Of a DNA stretch of 64,000 bases, positions 17,450 through 27,517 are shown piece by piece. The DNA is taken from contig NZ_JADPKK010000004.1 in NCBI RefSeq assembly GCF_023073915.1, positions 124,001-188,000 on the forward strand, in the 5' to 3' direction. The position numbers and the translations under genes were made by a program. The notes under the pieces are model-generated. The model searched no databases. It saw nothing but the letters and a program-made list of their open reading frames with translations, and was not told where the DNA came from. This DNA is from Bradyrhizobium sp. 149 (GTDB lineage Bacteria; Pseudomonadota; Alphaproteobacteria; Rhizobiales; Xanthobacteraceae). Position 1 is the stretch's first letter. Each line of letters starts with the position of its first letter.

Positions 17450-18316
17450 ATGAGCGACAAGGCCGTCATCACTTGCGCGCTGAACGGCGTGCTCACTGAC
17501 CCCAGGCAGCACAACGTGCCTGTGACGCCCGAGCAGATGGCGCGCGAGGCCAAGGCGGCGTTCGATGCGGGCGCGTCCATCATGCACATCCATCTGCGCC
17601 AGCAGGCGCCGGACAAGGGGCACCTCCCGTCCTGGGAGGTCAGCGTCAGCAAGGAGATCCAGCAGGCGATCCGCGAGGCCTGCCCCGGCGTGATCATCAA
17701 CCACACCTCCGGCGTCTCCGGGCCGAACTACAGCGGTGCGCTGGATTGCATCCGCGAGACCAGGCCGGAGGTCGCAGCCTGCAATGCCGGCTCGCTGAAC
17801 TATTTGAAGGTGAAGGCCGACAACAGCTGGGCCTGGCCGCCGATGATGTTCGACAACGCGGTCGAGAAGGTGAAGGACTATCTCGACGTCATGAACGCGG
17901 TCGGCACGATTCCCGAATTCGAATGTTTTGACGTTGGCATCGTCCGCTGCGTCGGCATGTACCGCCAGGTCGGCATGTACAAGGGCCCGCTCGAATATAA
18001 TTTCGTGATGGGCGTCGCCTCCGGCATGCCGTCCGATCCCGATCTGCTGCCAATCCTGATCAAGCTGAAGCGTCCCGAGGCGCATTTTCAGGTCACCGCG
18101 ATCGGCCGCGAAGAAATCTGGCCGCTGCATCAGCGCTGCGCCGAGCTCGGCGGTCATCTGCGCACCGGTCTCGAAGATGCCTTCTATCTCGCCGACGGCA
18201 AGAAGGTGACGTCGAACGGCCAGCTGATCGAGGCCATCGCCGCCTGCGCCCGCCGTGCCGGCCGCGAGATCGCGAGCCCGGCGGAAGCGCGAAAGATTTT
18301 TGGGACCAATAGGTAA
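17450..18316 (+). CDS. 3-keto-5-aminohexanoate cleavage protein family (BKACE, DUF849)
   Basis: 288 residues of the beta-keto acid cleavage enzyme family, a TIM barrel with zinc. The N-terminal ITCALNG and the metal-ligand motif HIHLR (about 50-54) are present, and FECFDVG and TGLEDAFYL match later barrel strands. The family condenses acetyl-CoA with a beta-keto acid and cleaves it to acetoacetate and a new acyl-CoA; the best-known substrate is 3-keto-5-aminohexanoate, but many members act on other acids. The ATG at 17450 is preferred; a GTG 18 bases upstream is possible. The adjacent acyl-CoA carboxylase genes suggest one pathway, though the usual lysine-fermentation genes are absent. Confidence 0.9.
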   Translation: MSDKAVITCALNGVLTDPRQHNVPVTPEQMAREAKAAFDAGASIMHIHLRQQAPDKGHLPSWEVSVSKEIQQAIREACPGVIINHTSGVSGPNYSGALDCIRETRPEVAACNAGSLNYLKVKADNSWAWPPMMFDNAVEKVKDYLDVMNAVGTIPEFECFDVGIVRCVGMYRQVGMYKGPLEYNFVMGVASGMPSDPDLLPILIKLKRPEAHFQVTAIGREEIWPLHQRCAELGGHLRTGLEDAFYLADGKKVTSNGQLIEAIAACARRAGREIASPAEARKIFGTNR

Positions 18317-18330
18317 GGTATCGCCCCACC

Positions 18331-18403
18331 GTCATTGCGAGCGAAGCGAAGCAATCCAGAATCTTTCTGCTGAGGCGGTCTGGATTGCTTCGTCGCTCCG
18401 CGC
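18331..18403. repeat. GTCATTGCGAG-type palindromic repeat, imperfect
   Basis: The left arm GTCATTGCGAGCGAAGCGAA, then GCAATCCAGA, faces the right arm TCTGGATTGCTTCGTCGCTC; the final ATGAC end is degraded. It lies in the 107-base gap between the BKACE and carboxyltransferase genes and ends about 20 bases before the latter's start, next to its ribosome-binding site. Confidence 0.7.
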
Positions 18404-18423
18404 CTGACGAGCAGGATGAATTT

Positions 18424-20040
18424 ATGTCCATTCTCGAAAACACCATCTCACCCGGCAGCACAGCCTACCATGCCAACCGCGACGGCATGCTTGGCCTGAT
18501 CGACCGCATGCGCGCGCTGGAAGAGCGCACGCGTGCGGCGTCCGCCGCGGCGAAAGATCGCTTCCACAAGCGCGGGCAGCTGTTGCCGCGCGAGCGCGTC
18601 GCGCTGGTGCTCGATCCCGGTGCGCCCTTCATCGAGCTGTCCACCCTCGCCGGCTACATGTTCGACGTATCAGATCCGGACAAGAGCGTCCCCGGCGGTG
18701 GCGTCATCGCCGGCATCGGCTTCGTCTCGGGCATCCGCTGCATGATCAGCGCCAATGATTCCGGCATCGATGCCGGCGCGCTCCAACCTTACGGTCTGGA
18801 CAAGACAATACGCGTGCAGGAGCTCGCGCTGGAGAACAAACTGCCCTATGTCCAGCTGGTCGAAAGCGCCGGCGCCAATCTCCTGCGTTACCGCGTCGAA
18901 GACTTTGTCCGCGGCGGCAATATCTTCCGCAATCTAGCGCGGCTTTCGGCGGCAGGGCTGCCCGTCGTCACCGTGACTCATGGCTCTTCGACCGCCGGCG
19001 GGGCCTATCAGACTGGCCTGTCCGACTACATCGTCATGGTCCGTGGCCGCACTCGCGCCTTCCTCGCGGGGCCGCCGCTGCTCAAGGCTGCCACCGGCGA
19101 GATCGCGACCGAGGAGGAACTTGGCGGCGCCGAGATGCACACGCAGGTTTCCGGTCTCGGCGACTATCTCGCCGAGGATGATCGCGACGCCCTGCGCATC
19201 GCGCGCGAGATCATGGCGGCGCTGGAATGGGAGCGGCCGGACAAGGGAGGTGCGCAATACAAGCCGCCGCGCTACGATCAGGACGAGCTGCTCGGCATCA
19301 TGCCAATGGACCACAAACGCGCAGTGGACATGAAGCAGGTCATCGCGCGCATCGTGGACGATTCCGATTTCACCGAGATGGCGCCGAACTATGGCCCGGC
19401 GACCGTCTGCGGCCATGCCCGCATCGAAGGCCAGGCGATCGGCATCGTCACCAACAACGGTCCGCTGGATCCGGCGGGCGCCAACAAGGCGACGCACCTC
19501 ATCCAGGCTTGCTGTCAAACCCGCACACCGCTGCTCTATCTCAACAACACCACCGGCTACATGGTCGGCAAATCCTACGAAGAAGCCGGCATGATCAAGC
19601 ATGGCTCGAAGATGATCCAGGCGGTGACCTCGGCGACAGTGCCGCAAATCACCATCTATTGCGGCGCCTCGTTCGGCGCCGGCAATTACGGCATGTGCGG
19701 GCGCGGCTTCCACCCACGCTTCTGCTTCTCCTGGCCCAACGCCAAGACTGCCGTGATGGGCGGCGAGCAGGCCGCCGAGACCATGGCGATCGTGACCGAA
19801 GCCGCCGCAGCACGGCGCGGCAAACCGGTCGAGAAAGAAAAGCTCGACGCCATGAAGGCGCAGATCGTCGGCGTGTTCGACGGCCAGATGGACGTGTTCT
19901 CGACCAGCGCGCGCGTGCTCGACGACGGCGTGATCGATCCGCGCGACACCCGCGCGGTGCTGTCGGAAGTGCTCGCAATCTGCCGCGAGGGCGATGCGCG
20001 TACGCCCCAGCGCATGCAGTTTTCAGTGGCTCGCCCATGA
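18424..20040 (+). CDS. Acyl-CoA carboxylase, carboxyltransferase (beta) subunit
   Basis: 538 residues, the usual length for methylcrotonyl-, geranyl- or propionyl-CoA carboxylase beta subunits. It has the two crotonase-like halves; signature stretches are THGSSTAGGAYQTGLSDY in the first half and YCGASFGAGNYGMCGRGF in the second. It transfers the carboxyl group from biotin to an acyl-CoA in the cytoplasm. AGGATGAATTT precedes the ATG at 18424. The stop codon overlaps the start of the biotin-carboxylase subunit (ATGA), so the two are co-translated. The general resemblance is to methylcrotonyl-CoA carboxylase, but no liuA/liuE-type leucine genes are adjacent, so the substrate is left open. Confidence 0.93.
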   Translation: MSILENTISPGSTAYHANRDGMLGLIDRMRALEERTRAASAAAKDRFHKRGQLLPRERVALVLDPGAPFIELSTLAGYMFDVSDPDKSVPGGGVIAGIGFVSGIRCMISANDSGIDAGALQPYGLDKTIRVQELALENKLPYVQLVESAGANLLRYRVEDFVRGGNIFRNLARLSAAGLPVVTVTHGSSTAGGAYQTGLSDYIVMVRGRTRAFLAGPPLLKAATGEIATEEELGGAEMHTQVSGLGDYLAEDDRDALRIAREIMAALEWERPDKGGAQYKPPRYDQDELLGIMPMDHKRAVDMKQVIARIVDDSDFTEMAPNYGPATVCGHARIEGQAIGIVTNNGPLDPAGANKATHLIQACCQTRTPLLYLNNTTGYMVGKSYEEAGMIKHGSKMIQAVTSATVPQITIYCGASFGAGNYGMCGRGFHPRFCFSWPNAKTAVMGGEQAAETMAIVTEAAAARRGKPVEKEKLDAMKAQIVGVFDGQMDVFSTSARVLDDGVIDPRDTRAVLSEVLAICREGDARTPQRMQFSVARP

Positions 20041-22013
20041 GGAACGGATCAGTGCAGCACCGACCGTTCTTCAAGGTCTTGATCGCCAATCGCGGCGAGA
20101 TCGCGCTGCGCGTGATGCGCAGCGCGCGGGAGCTCGGCCTCGGCGTCGTCGCGGTCTACTCGGATGCGGATCGCGACGCGCTTCATGTGCGACAGGCCGA
20201 CCAGGCGGTGTGCATCGGCGAAGCGCTGCCGGCGCAATCCTACCTCAACATCCCCGCGATCATCGCGGCCGCCAAGGCCAGTGGCGCGGATGCCGTGCAT
20301 CCCGGCTATGGCTTTCTCGCCGAGAACGAGGATTTCGCGCAGGCCTGCAAGGATGCCGGCCTCGTTTTCATTGGCCCGTCGCCGCAGGCGATCGCGGCAA
20401 TGGGCAACAAGGCCGATGCCAAGGAGATCATGAAAAAGGCCGGCGTGCCCGTCGTGCCCGGCTATCAGGGGGCCGATCAGGGCGATGAGGTCATGCTCGC
20501 GGAGGCCAGAAAGATCGGCTTCCCCGTGATGATCAAGGCGGTCGCCGGCGGCGGTGGCCGCGGCATGCGGCTCGTGACGGATGCCAATTCATTCCCCTAT
20601 GCACTGCGTAGCGCGCGGTCCGAGGCGAAGGCGGCCTTTGGCGATCCGACGGTGATCCTCGAACGCGCTATCCAGAATCCCCGTCACATCGAGATTCAGG
20701 TGTTTGGCGACAGCCATGGCAACGCCATCCATCTCGGCGAGCGCGATTGCTCTGTGCAGCGGCGGCATCAGAAACTGATCGAGGAGGCGCCGTCGCCCGC
20801 GGTCACGCCCGAGTTGCGCGGAAAGATGGGTGAGGTCGCGGCCGCCGCGGTGAAGGCGCTGCGTTACGAGGGCGCCGGCACGCTCGAGTTCCTGCTCGAT
20901 ACGAGCGGCGAGTTCTACTTCATGGAAATGAACACGCGCCTCCAGGTCGAGCATCCCGTGACCGAGGCGATCACCGGGCTTGATCTCGTCGAATTGCAGC
21001 TGCGCGTCGCGCGCGGCGAGCCATTGCCGGTGAAGCAGCAGGACATTCGCTTCACCGGCCACGCCATCGAGGTCCGGCTGTGCTCCGAGGACGCCGCGCA
21101 TGATTTCATGCCGCAGTCCGGGCGCATGGCGCGCTGGCAGGTGCCTGATGGCATCCGCGTCGAGCATGCGCTGCAATCGGGCTCCGAGATTCCGCCGTTC
21201 TACGATTCCATGATCGCCAAGGTGGTCAGTCATGGCGCGACACGCGAGGAGGCGAGGGGGCGTCTGATCGTCGCCCTGGAGCAACTGACCGGCTTCGGCG
21301 TGACCACCAACCAGGCGTTCCTGATGTCCTGCCTGCGTCATCCCGGCTTCGCCAAAGGCGAGGCGACGACGGCGTTCATCGGCGGGCATCGCGACGAGTT
21401 GCTGGCGCCGCGTTCGGACGCCGCATTCGATACGTCCCTGGCAGGCCTGCTGCTCTACGTCACGAACCCGCGTGCGCGATCATGGCAGGGCGGCCGGAGC
21501 CTGTCGACAACATTCCCGCTGCCTGCGAAAGTCGATATCGCTGGTCACACACATGAGCTCGAAGTCACGCGCGAGCGCGATGGCAGTTACACCGTTGCCA
21601 TCGACGGCCGGCAGGACACGTTCGAGATCGATCAGCTCCAGGCTGGCGCCATTCGGTTCCGCCATGACGGCGTGATGGACACCGCCAAATTCCTGCGCGA
21701 CGGCGACCGGCTCTACCTCCAGCACCGAGGCGTCCCGCTCGCGGTCACCGATCTCACGCTCGCCGCGCCGAAGGCCGCCGCAAGCAACGGCGGCGACGGC
21801 AAAGTGCGCGCCGCGATGAACGGCCGCGTTGTCGCCGTCCTGGTCAAACCAGGCGACCGCGTCGCCGCGGGCCAGCCGGTATTGACGCTCGAAGCGATGA
21901 AGATGGAGCACGTCCACAAGGCCGGCATCGACGGGGTGGTCGCAGCGATCGACGTCGCCGAGGGCGAGCAGGTGACCACGGGGCGGATCGTGGTGAAGAT
22001 CGGGGCATCGTAG
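20037..22013 (+). CDS. Acyl-CoA carboxylase, biotin carboxylase/biotin carrier (alpha) subunit
   Basis: 658 residues. It has an N-terminal biotin carboxylase (about 10-455: VLIANRGEIALRVMRSAREL, the ATP-grasp glycine loop AGGGGRGMR, and EMNTRLQVEHPVTEAITGLD), a linking domain and a C-terminal biotinyl domain in which Lys622 of EAMKMEH should carry biotin. It charges biotin with bicarbonate and ATP for the beta subunit just upstream. The ATG at 20037 overlaps the previous stop (ATGA). Its 3' end faces the convergent peptide-transporter operon across 20 bases. Confidence 0.94.
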   Translation: MRNGSVQHRPFFKVLIANRGEIALRVMRSARELGLGVVAVYSDADRDALHVRQADQAVCIGEALPAQSYLNIPAIIAAAKASGADAVHPGYGFLAENEDFAQACKDAGLVFIGPSPQAIAAMGNKADAKEIMKKAGVPVVPGYQGADQGDEVMLAEARKIGFPVMIKAVAGGGGRGMRLVTDANSFPYALRSARSEAKAAFGDPTVILERAIQNPRHIEIQVFGDSHGNAIHLGERDCSVQRRHQKLIEEAPSPAVTPELRGKMGEVAAAAVKALRYEGAGTLEFLLDTSGEFYFMEMNTRLQVEHPVTEAITGLDLVELQLRVARGEPLPVKQQDIRFTGHAIEVRLCSEDAAHDFMPQSGRMARWQVPDGIRVEHALQSGSEIPPFYDSMIAKVVSHGATREEARGRLIVALEQLTGFGVTTNQAFLMSCLRHPGFAKGEATTAFIGGHRDELLAPRSDAAFDTSLAGLLLYVTNPRARSWQGGRSLSTTFPLPAKVDIAGHTHELEVTRERDGSYTVAIDGRQDTFEIDQLQAGAIRFRHDGVMDTAKFLRDGDRLYLQHRGVPLAVTDLTLAAPKAAASNGGDGKVRAAMNGRVVAVLVKPGDRVAAGQPVLTLEAMKMEHVHKAGIDGVVAAIDVAEGEQVTTGRIVVKIGAS

Positions 22014-22033
22014 GGCGGCAAGGCAGCTATACG

Positions 22034-23029
22034 CTACGAGATCGCATTGCTCCGCCCCGTCCCCTCATTGAGCAAACACGCCACCTGGTGCCGCTCGCCC
22101 GCGGCCACCAGCGCCGGCCGTTCCGTCCTGCACCGCTCCATCGCAAACCGGCAGCGGGTGTGAAACGCGCATCCGGACGGCGGATTGACCGGGCTCGGCA
22201 CATCGCCGTCCACAAGCGGCACGAGCTTCTTCGCAAGCGGGTTCGCAACCGGTACCGAAGCCAGCAGGGCCTGCGTGTAGGGATGGCGCGGATTGCGAAA
22301 CAGCTCGTCCTTGTCGGCAATCTCGACGATGCGGCCGAGATACATCACGGCGACGCGATGGCTGATATGGGCCACCACGGCGAGGTCATGCGCGATGAAG
22401 AGATAGGAAAAGCCGTGCTCGCGTTGCAGATCAATCAACAGGTTGATCACCTGCGCCTGGATGGAGACGTCGAGCGCGGAGACCGGCTCGTCGCAGACGA
22501 TCAGACGCGGTCCGAGCGCCAGCGCGCGCGCGATGCAGATGCGCTGGCGCTGGCCGCCGGAGAATTGGTGCGGGAAGTTGTGCATCTGGTCGGGCCGCAA
22601 GCCCACCTGCTCGAACAGCTTTGCGGTGCGCGTCTCCAGTGCCTTGCCGGTCGCGAGTCCGTGCACGAACAGCGGCTCGCCGACGATGTCTCCGGCAGTC
22701 ATGCGCGGATTTAGAGAGGCGAACGGATCCTGGAACACGATCTGCATCGAGCGGCGATGCGGACGCAGCGCGGACTTGGAGAGATGCGTGATGTCCTCGC
22801 CTTCGAGGCGGATCTGGCCGGAGGTCGGCTCGACCAGCCGCAGCACGCTCCGCGCCACCGTCGACTTGCCGCAGCCGGATTCGCCGACAAGGCCGAGCGT
22901 CTCACCGCTGGCAACCGAAAACGAGACGCCGTCGACCGCATGCACTGTGCCGATTTGCCGGCGCAACACGCCGGCGCGCACTGGATAGTGTTTCTTGAGG
23001 TCGGTGACTTCGAGCAGTGCCTCGGTCAT
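22034..23029 (-). CDS. Oligopeptide/dipeptide-type ABC transporter ATP-binding protein (OppF/DppF-like)
   Basis: 331 residues. It has Walker [10 protein letters not shown], signature SGGQRQRI, Walker [13 protein letters not shown] and the H-loop IAHDLAVV. The C-terminal cysteine motif ([14 protein letters not shown]) is typical of Opp/Dpp ATPases. It powers import with the partner ATPase encoded immediately upstream; the ATG at 23029 overlaps that gene's stop. It is the last gene of the five-gene importer operon. Confidence 0.93.
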   Translation of the reverse strand: MTEALLEVTDLKKHYPVRAGVLRRQIGTVHAVDGVSFSVASGETLGLVGESGCGKSTVARSVLRLVEPTSGQIRLEGEDITHLSKSALRPHRRSMQIVFQDPFASLNPRMTAGDIVGEPLFVHGLATGKALETRTAKLFEQVGLRPDQMHNFPHQFSGGQRQRICIARALALGPRLIVCDEPVSALDVSIQAQVINLLIDLQREHGFSYLFIAHDLAVVAHISHRVAVMYLGRIVEIADKDELFRNPRHPYTQALLASVPVANPLAKKLVPLVDGDVPSPVNPPSGCAFHTRCRFAMERCRTERPALVAAGERHQVACLLNEGTGRSNAIS

Positions 23030-24033
23030 GCCACCTCCGCAATCTCGGCCGCGCGCCAGCAGGCCGCGAGATGGCCGCCGCCCCAATCGGTGAGCGGCGG
23101 ATATTCGGCCTCGCAGCGCTTGATCGCGAGCGTGCAGCGCGGCGCGAAGGCGCAGCCCTTGGGCAGCCGCACCAGCGACGGGACCGTGCCGGGAATTTCG
23201 TTCAGGCGTGCCTGCGTGGCGACGTCCGCCGCCGGCACCGCCGGGATCGATGCCATCAATCCGCGCGTGTAGGGATGCTTTGGCGCAGCGAACAACGCCT
23301 CGACGCTCGCTTCCTCAACCTTCCGTCCCGCATACATCACGATGACACGCTGCGCGGTCTGCGCGACGACACCGAGATCATGCGTGATCAGCACGAGCCC
23401 GGTGCCGAGCTCTTTCTGAAGGTCCAGGATCAGCGCCAGGATCTGCGCCTGGATGGTGACGTCGAGCGCGGTCGTGGGTTCGTCCGCGATCAGCAGCGCC
23501 GGCCGGCACGCCAGCGCCATTGCGATCATGGCGCGTTGGCGCATGCCGCCGGACAGCTGATGCGGATACTCCCGCGCGCGCCGCGCCGGTTCGGGAATGC
23601 GCACCAGGCGCAGCATCTCGACTGCGACATCCTGAGCCTCTCGGTTCGACATGACCCGGTGCAGCTGTACTGCCTCGGCGATCTGGTCGCCGATCCGCAT
23701 CACCGGATTGAGCGAGGTCATCGGCTCCTGGAAGATCATGGAGATGCGGTTGCCCCTGACAGCGCGCATCTCTGCTTCGTCCAGCGTCAGTAGATCAGTG
23801 CCTTCGAGCGTCACGGAGCCGCCGACGACGCGGCCGGGCGGATCTGGCACCAGCCGCATCAGGGAGAGGGCCGTGACGCTCTTGCCGCAGCCGGATTCGC
23901 CGACGATGGCCAGCGTCTCGCCGCGGCTGACGGTGAAAGAGATGTCGTCAACCGCCTTGAACAGGCCGGAATTGGTGAAGAACACCGTTTTCAGGTTCTT
24001 CACATCGAGCACGAGATCGGATTTTTCTGCCAT
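23026..24033 (-). CDS. Oligopeptide/dipeptide-type ABC transporter ATP-binding protein (OppD/DppD-like)
   Basis: 335 residues with Walker [10 protein letters not shown], signature LSGGMRQR, Walker [13 protein letters not shown] and the C-terminal cysteine motif [14 protein letters not shown]. It forms the second ATPase of the importer. Its start shares one base with the stop of the upstream permease (TGATG), and its stop overlaps the next ATPase, so the genes are tightly coupled. Confidence 0.93.
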   Translation of the reverse strand: MAEKSDLVLDVKNLKTVFFTNSGLFKAVDDISFTVSRGETLAIVGESGCGKSVTALSLMRLVPDPPGRVVGGSVTLEGTDLLTLDEAEMRAVRGNRISMIFQEPMTSLNPVMRIGDQIAEAVQLHRVMSNREAQDVAVEMLRLVRIPEPARRAREYPHQLSGGMRQRAMIAMALACRPALLIADEPTTALDVTIQAQILALILDLQKELGTGLVLITHDLGVVAQTAQRVIVMYAGRKVEEASVEALFAAPKHPYTRGLMASIPAVPAADVATQARLNEIPGTVPSLVRLPKGCAFAPRCTLAIKRCEAEYPPLTDWGGGHLAACWRAAEIAEVA

Positions 24034-24926
24034 CAGCCGCGCTGCCGGGGATCGAGGATGTCGCGCAAGGCGTCACCGAACAGATTGGCGCCGAACACCG
24101 CAAGGCTGATGGCGATGCCCGGGAAGATCACCAGCCAAGGCGCCGTGCGGACATACTCGGCGGCGGATTCAGAGAGCATGCGGCCCCACGACGGATAAGG
24201 CTCGGGAATGCCGAGGCCGAGGAAGGAAAGCGAGGCTTCAGTGAGGATGGTCGAGCCGAGCTGGGCGGTCGCAAGCACGATCAGCGGCGCCAGCGTGTTC
24301 GGCAGCACGTGGCGCAGCGCGATGCGGACCTCGCTCATGCCGATCGATTTGGCGGCCTCGACGAATGGCAGTTCACGCAACGCCAGCGTGTTGGCGCGGA
24401 TGACGCGTGACACCGTCGGAATCAGCGGAATGGCGATCGCAATGATGACGTTCGGCAGGGACGGCCCAAGCGCGGCGGTCATGATCAGGGCCAGCACCAG
24501 CAACGGCAGCGCCTGCAGGACGTCGGAGACGCGCTGGAATACGAGATCGACCCAGCCGGAGAGATAGCCCGAGGTCAACCCGACGATCACGCCGATGCTG
24601 CCGCCGAGCGCCGTCGAGCCGATCCCGACCGCCAGCGAGATCCGCGCCCCGTGGATGATGCGGCTGAAGACATCGCGGCCGAAGGAATCAGTGCCCATCC
24701 AGTGTGCCAGGCTTGGGCGCGCCAGCGCCCGGGCGGCGTCGATCGTCAGGGGATCATAACGCGCGATGAGATCGGCGAATATCGCGGTGAACACGAACAG
24801 GGTCATGATGATTAGACCGGCCGCACCCAGAACATGCCGCTGCGCCAAAAACAGCACGCGTCGCCAACCGCCGGTCGCGTGCGCCCCGGCGCGTCTCAGT
24901 TCAACGTCATAGTCGATCGCGGCCAA
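24033..24926 (-). CDS. Oligopeptide/dipeptide-type ABC transporter permease (OppC/DppC-like)
   Basis: 297 residues. An N-terminal membrane segment (about 30-55, [20 protein letters not shown]) is followed by the periplasmic loop with [20 protein letters not shown], diagnostic for OppC/DppC permeases, and five further membrane segments. The cytoplasmic EAA loop reads [20 protein letters not shown]. No ATG is near the start: two adjacent TTG codons follow AGGAGAGC, and the second (24926) has the better spacing. It is 9 bases from the DppB stop. Confidence 0.92.
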   Translation of the reverse strand: MAAIDYDVELRRAGAHATGGWRRVLFLAQRHVLGAAGLIIMTLFVFTAIFADLIARYDPLTIDAARALARPSLAHWMGTDSFGRDVFSRIIHGARISLAVGIGSTALGGSIGVIVGLTSGYLSGWVDLVFQRVSDVLQALPLLVLALIMTAALGPSLPNVIIAIAIPLIPTVSRVIRANTLALRELPFVEAAKSIGMSEVRIALRHVLPNTLAPLIVLATAQLGSTILTEASLSFLGLGIPEPYPSWGRMLSESAAEYVRTAPWLVIFPGIAISLAVFGANLFGDALRDILDPRQRG

Positions 24927-24935
24927 CAAGCTCTC

Positions 24936-25883
24936 CTAATCCGTATATCGGATACGCGGGTCGAACACGGCGTACAGCATGTCCACGATGAAATTCGCGC
25001 TCACCACGACGATGGCAATCAGCATCACCAGGTTCTGCACGATCGGGTAATCGCGCCAGCGAATCGCCTCGACCAGGAAGCGCGCGACGCCGGGAATGTT
25101 GAACACGGTCTCGGTGACAATGAGGCCGCCGATCAGGAACGCCGCCTCGATGCCGATCACGGTGATGACGGGCAAAATCGCATTCTTCAGCGCGTGCTGA
25201 TAGTTCACGGCGGCTTCCGATGCGCCCTTGGCGCGGGCGGTACGAATATAGTCCTGCCGCAGCACCTCCAGCATCGAGGAGCGGGTGATGCGCATGGTCA
25301 GTGCCGCGCTGCGGAAGCCGACGGCGGCGGCGGGCACGGCGTAGGTTGCGAACGCCTCCAGCCAGGTCTGTGGATTGGGATTGAAGATCGGCATCTGGTT
25401 GAACATCGCCACCGATGCGGTGAGGATGAGCAGGCCCAGCCAGAACGAAGGCAGCGACAATCCGCTCAGGCTCACTACACGCAACGCGTAATCGAGCCTC
25501 GTTCCCTGTTTCACCGCGCTGATGACGCCCAAGGGAATGCCGATCGACGCCGAGAACAACAGCGCCAGGCCGGCGAGCCGCGCGGTGATCGGGATCCGTG
25601 GCAGGATCTCCTGAAGCGCGGGCTTCTCGGAGACATAGGAGTAGCCGAAATCGCCGCGCAGGAAGCCGCTGATCCAGTGCCAATATTGCACCACCAGCGG
25701 CTGGTCGATGCCGAGCTCCCTTTCCAGATTGGCCTTGTCGGCGGGATCGACATAGCCGGCCGCAGCGAACAGGATGTCGACGATGTTGCCGGGGACGATG
25801 CGCAGCAGGAAGAAGATGACGATCGAGATTCCGAACAGGGTCACGAGCATCAGGAACAGGCGCCGCACCAGATAGGCAAACAT
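24936..25883 (-). CDS. Oligopeptide/dipeptide-type ABC transporter permease (OppB/DppB-like)
   Basis: 315 residues with six predicted membrane segments. It starts with the family hallmark YLVRRLFLMLVTLFGISIV and has an EAA loop YIRTARAKGASEAAVNYQHA followed by LKNAILPVITVIG. It pairs with the DppC-like subunit to form the channel. It starts 35 bases after the binding-protein gene. Confidence 0.93.
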   Translation of the reverse strand: MFAYLVRRLFLMLVTLFGISIVIFFLLRIVPGNIVDILFAAAGYVDPADKANLERELGIDQPLVVQYWHWISGFLRGDFGYSYVSEKPALQEILPRIPITARLAGLALLFSASIGIPLGVISAVKQGTRLDYALRVVSLSGLSLPSFWLGLLILTASVAMFNQMPIFNPNPQTWLEAFATYAVPAAAVGFRSAALTMRITRSSMLEVLRQDYIRTARAKGASEAAVNYQHALKNAILPVITVIGIEAAFLIGGLIVTETVFNIPGVARFLVEAIRWRDYPIVQNLVMLIAIVVVSANFIVDMLYAVFDPRIRYTD

Positions 25884-25918
25884 GCATCGCCTCCCGTCGA
25901 ACCCGTCAGCGGCTAGCG

Positions 25919-27517
25919 CTACTTGTCGATCCAGACATCCTCGTAACGATAGCCATTATAGGAGCTGTTGGACATCACCGTCACGCCCTTGACGTAAGGC
26001 TGCCAGCAGCTGCCGGTGCGTGCGTGGAAGATGATCGGGCGGGCGACGTCCTCCTGCAACTTCTTGTCGATGTCCCATACCAGCTTCTTGCGCTTGTTGA
26101 CGTCGGTCTCCTGGGACTGCACGTCGAACAGCTTTTCGATCTCCTTGTTGCAGTAATTGGTATAGTTGCGCTCGGAGCCGCAGGAATAGTTCTCGTAGAA
26201 GGACTGGTCAGGATCGTCGACGGCGTTGCCGGTCAGATTGAGCCCGAGCATGTAGTCCTTGCGCGCGATCTTCGGAAACCAGTTCGCGGTCTCGACCACG
26301 TCGAGCTCGCCGTCGATATAGATGCTCTTGAGCTGGTCGATCAGGATCACCGCGGGATCGCGGTAGACCGGAATGTTGCGGGTCGAGACCTTGACCGCGA
26401 GATGCTTGTCCGGCCCATAACCGGCCTTCTGCATCAGTTTTTTTGCTTCCTCGCGGTTGGCGTTGATGTCGAGGCCGTAGCCCGGAATGGTTTCGAGCAT
26501 CTCTTTCGGCATGCCCCACAGCCCGTTCGGCGGCGGCAGCAGGGTGCCGCCGATGTCGCCCTGGCCCTCGAACAAGATCGAGATGAAGGCCTTGCGGTCG
26601 AGCGACAGCGCCATGGCGCGGCGGATGTCGATATTGTCGAACGGCGGCGCGGACGAATTGACGATGATGTTGGTGGCGACATTGTTGGGTTCGACCACGC
26701 AGACCGCGTTCGGCGCCTGCGATTTGACGTCCTTCAGGAGCGGGATGCTCACTTCGGTCGGAAAGGCCATGTCGAACTTGCCGGCGACGAAGGCGAGGAT
26801 GGCGGTCGAGCGGTTCGGGATGATGGTGAACTCGATGCCGTCGAGATAGGGCCGGCCCTTGCGCCAATAGTCGGGATTGCGGGTCAGCTTGATCGATTCA
26901 TTGGCCTTGAACTCGACGAATTTGAACGGGCCGGTGCCGATCGGGTGCGTGCGCATGTCGCCGGGCGAGACGTGGCAGGGATAGACCGGCGTGTAGCCCG
27001 AGGCCAGCAGCGCCAGCAGCGAAGGCTGCGGCCGCTTCAGGTTGAAGGAGACCTCGATATCGCCGTTGGTGGAGACGTCGTTGACCTGTTCGTACCAGGT
27101 CTTGCGCGGGTTCTGTCGGAACTTCTGTTGCGACTTGCCCATCAGCATGTCGAAGGTGCATTTGACGTCCGCCGAGGTGAACGGCTTGCCGTCGTGCCAC
27201 TTCACGCCCTGGCGGAGCTTGAAGGTCAGTGTCTTGTTGTCATTAACCCAGGCCCAGCTCTCGGCGAGTTCGGGCACGATGGTGTCCATGCTGTTCTGCG
27301 CCACGTCCTGCTTGTAGATGACGAGGTTGTTGAACACCGGCATGAAGGGAACGTTGAGCGAGTAGGTTGCGCCCTCGTGGATCGAGGCATTGCCGGGACT
27401 GTCGCGGTGATACATCCGCAAAATGCCGCCCTGCTTGGGCTCGGCGGCGAGTGCAATGGTCGAAACCGCAAGCAAAGATAGCGCCGCCGTTGCGGCGAGC
27501 GCCCGTACGCTCCGCAT
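25919..27517 (-). CDS. Extracellular solute-binding protein family 5 (DppA/OppA-like)
   Basis: 532 residues. It has a cleavable signal peptide (RALAATAALSLLAVSTIALA, cut near AA-EPKQGG), then the family 5 fold with TLTFKLRQGVKWHDGKPFTS, the usual signature. It is the periplasmic receptor of the importer encoded just downstream. Members bind peptides, but also nickel, sugars and other solutes; with catabolic acid genes around it the ligand may not be a peptide. The ATG at 27517 has a good GGGAGGA site; an upstream extension of 27 codons is not signal-like. It is the first gene of the five-gene operon. Confidence 0.92.
   Translation of the reverse strand: MRSVRALAATAALSLLAVSTIALAAEPKQGGILRMYHRDSPGNASIHEGATYSLNVPFMPVFNNLVIYKQDVAQNSMDTIVPELAESWAWVNDNKTLTFKLRQGVKWHDGKPFTSADVKCTFDMLMGKSQQKFRQNPRKTWYEQVNDVSTNGDIEVSFNLKRPQPSLLALLASGYTPVYPCHVSPGDMRTHPIGTGPFKFVEFKANESIKLTRNPDYWRKGRPYLDGIEFTIIPNRSTAILAFVAGKFDMAFPTEVSIPLLKDVKSQAPNAVCVVEPNNVATNIIVNSSAPPFDNIDIRRAMALSLDRKAFISILFEGQGDIGGTLLPPPNGLWGMPKEMLETIPGYGLDINANREEAKKLMQKAGYGPDKHLAVKVSTRNIPVYRDPAVILIDQLKSIYIDGELDVVETANWFPKIARKDYMLGLNLTGNAVDDPDQSFYENYSCGSERNYTNYCNKEIEKLFDVQSQETDVNKRKKLVWDIDKKLQEDVARPIIFHARTGSCWQPYVKGVTVMSNSSYNGYRYEDVWIDK

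Noticed and set aside
19227..20036. N-terminal extension of the biotin carboxylase frame
   Set aside because: It runs through the carboxyltransferase gene in another frame; the ATGA overlap at 20037 is the natural start.
26024..27481. Plus-strand frame of about 485 residues opposite the binding-protein gene
   Set aside because: Composition is that of an antisense shadow in high-GC DNA; the minus-strand protein has a signal peptide and family signature.
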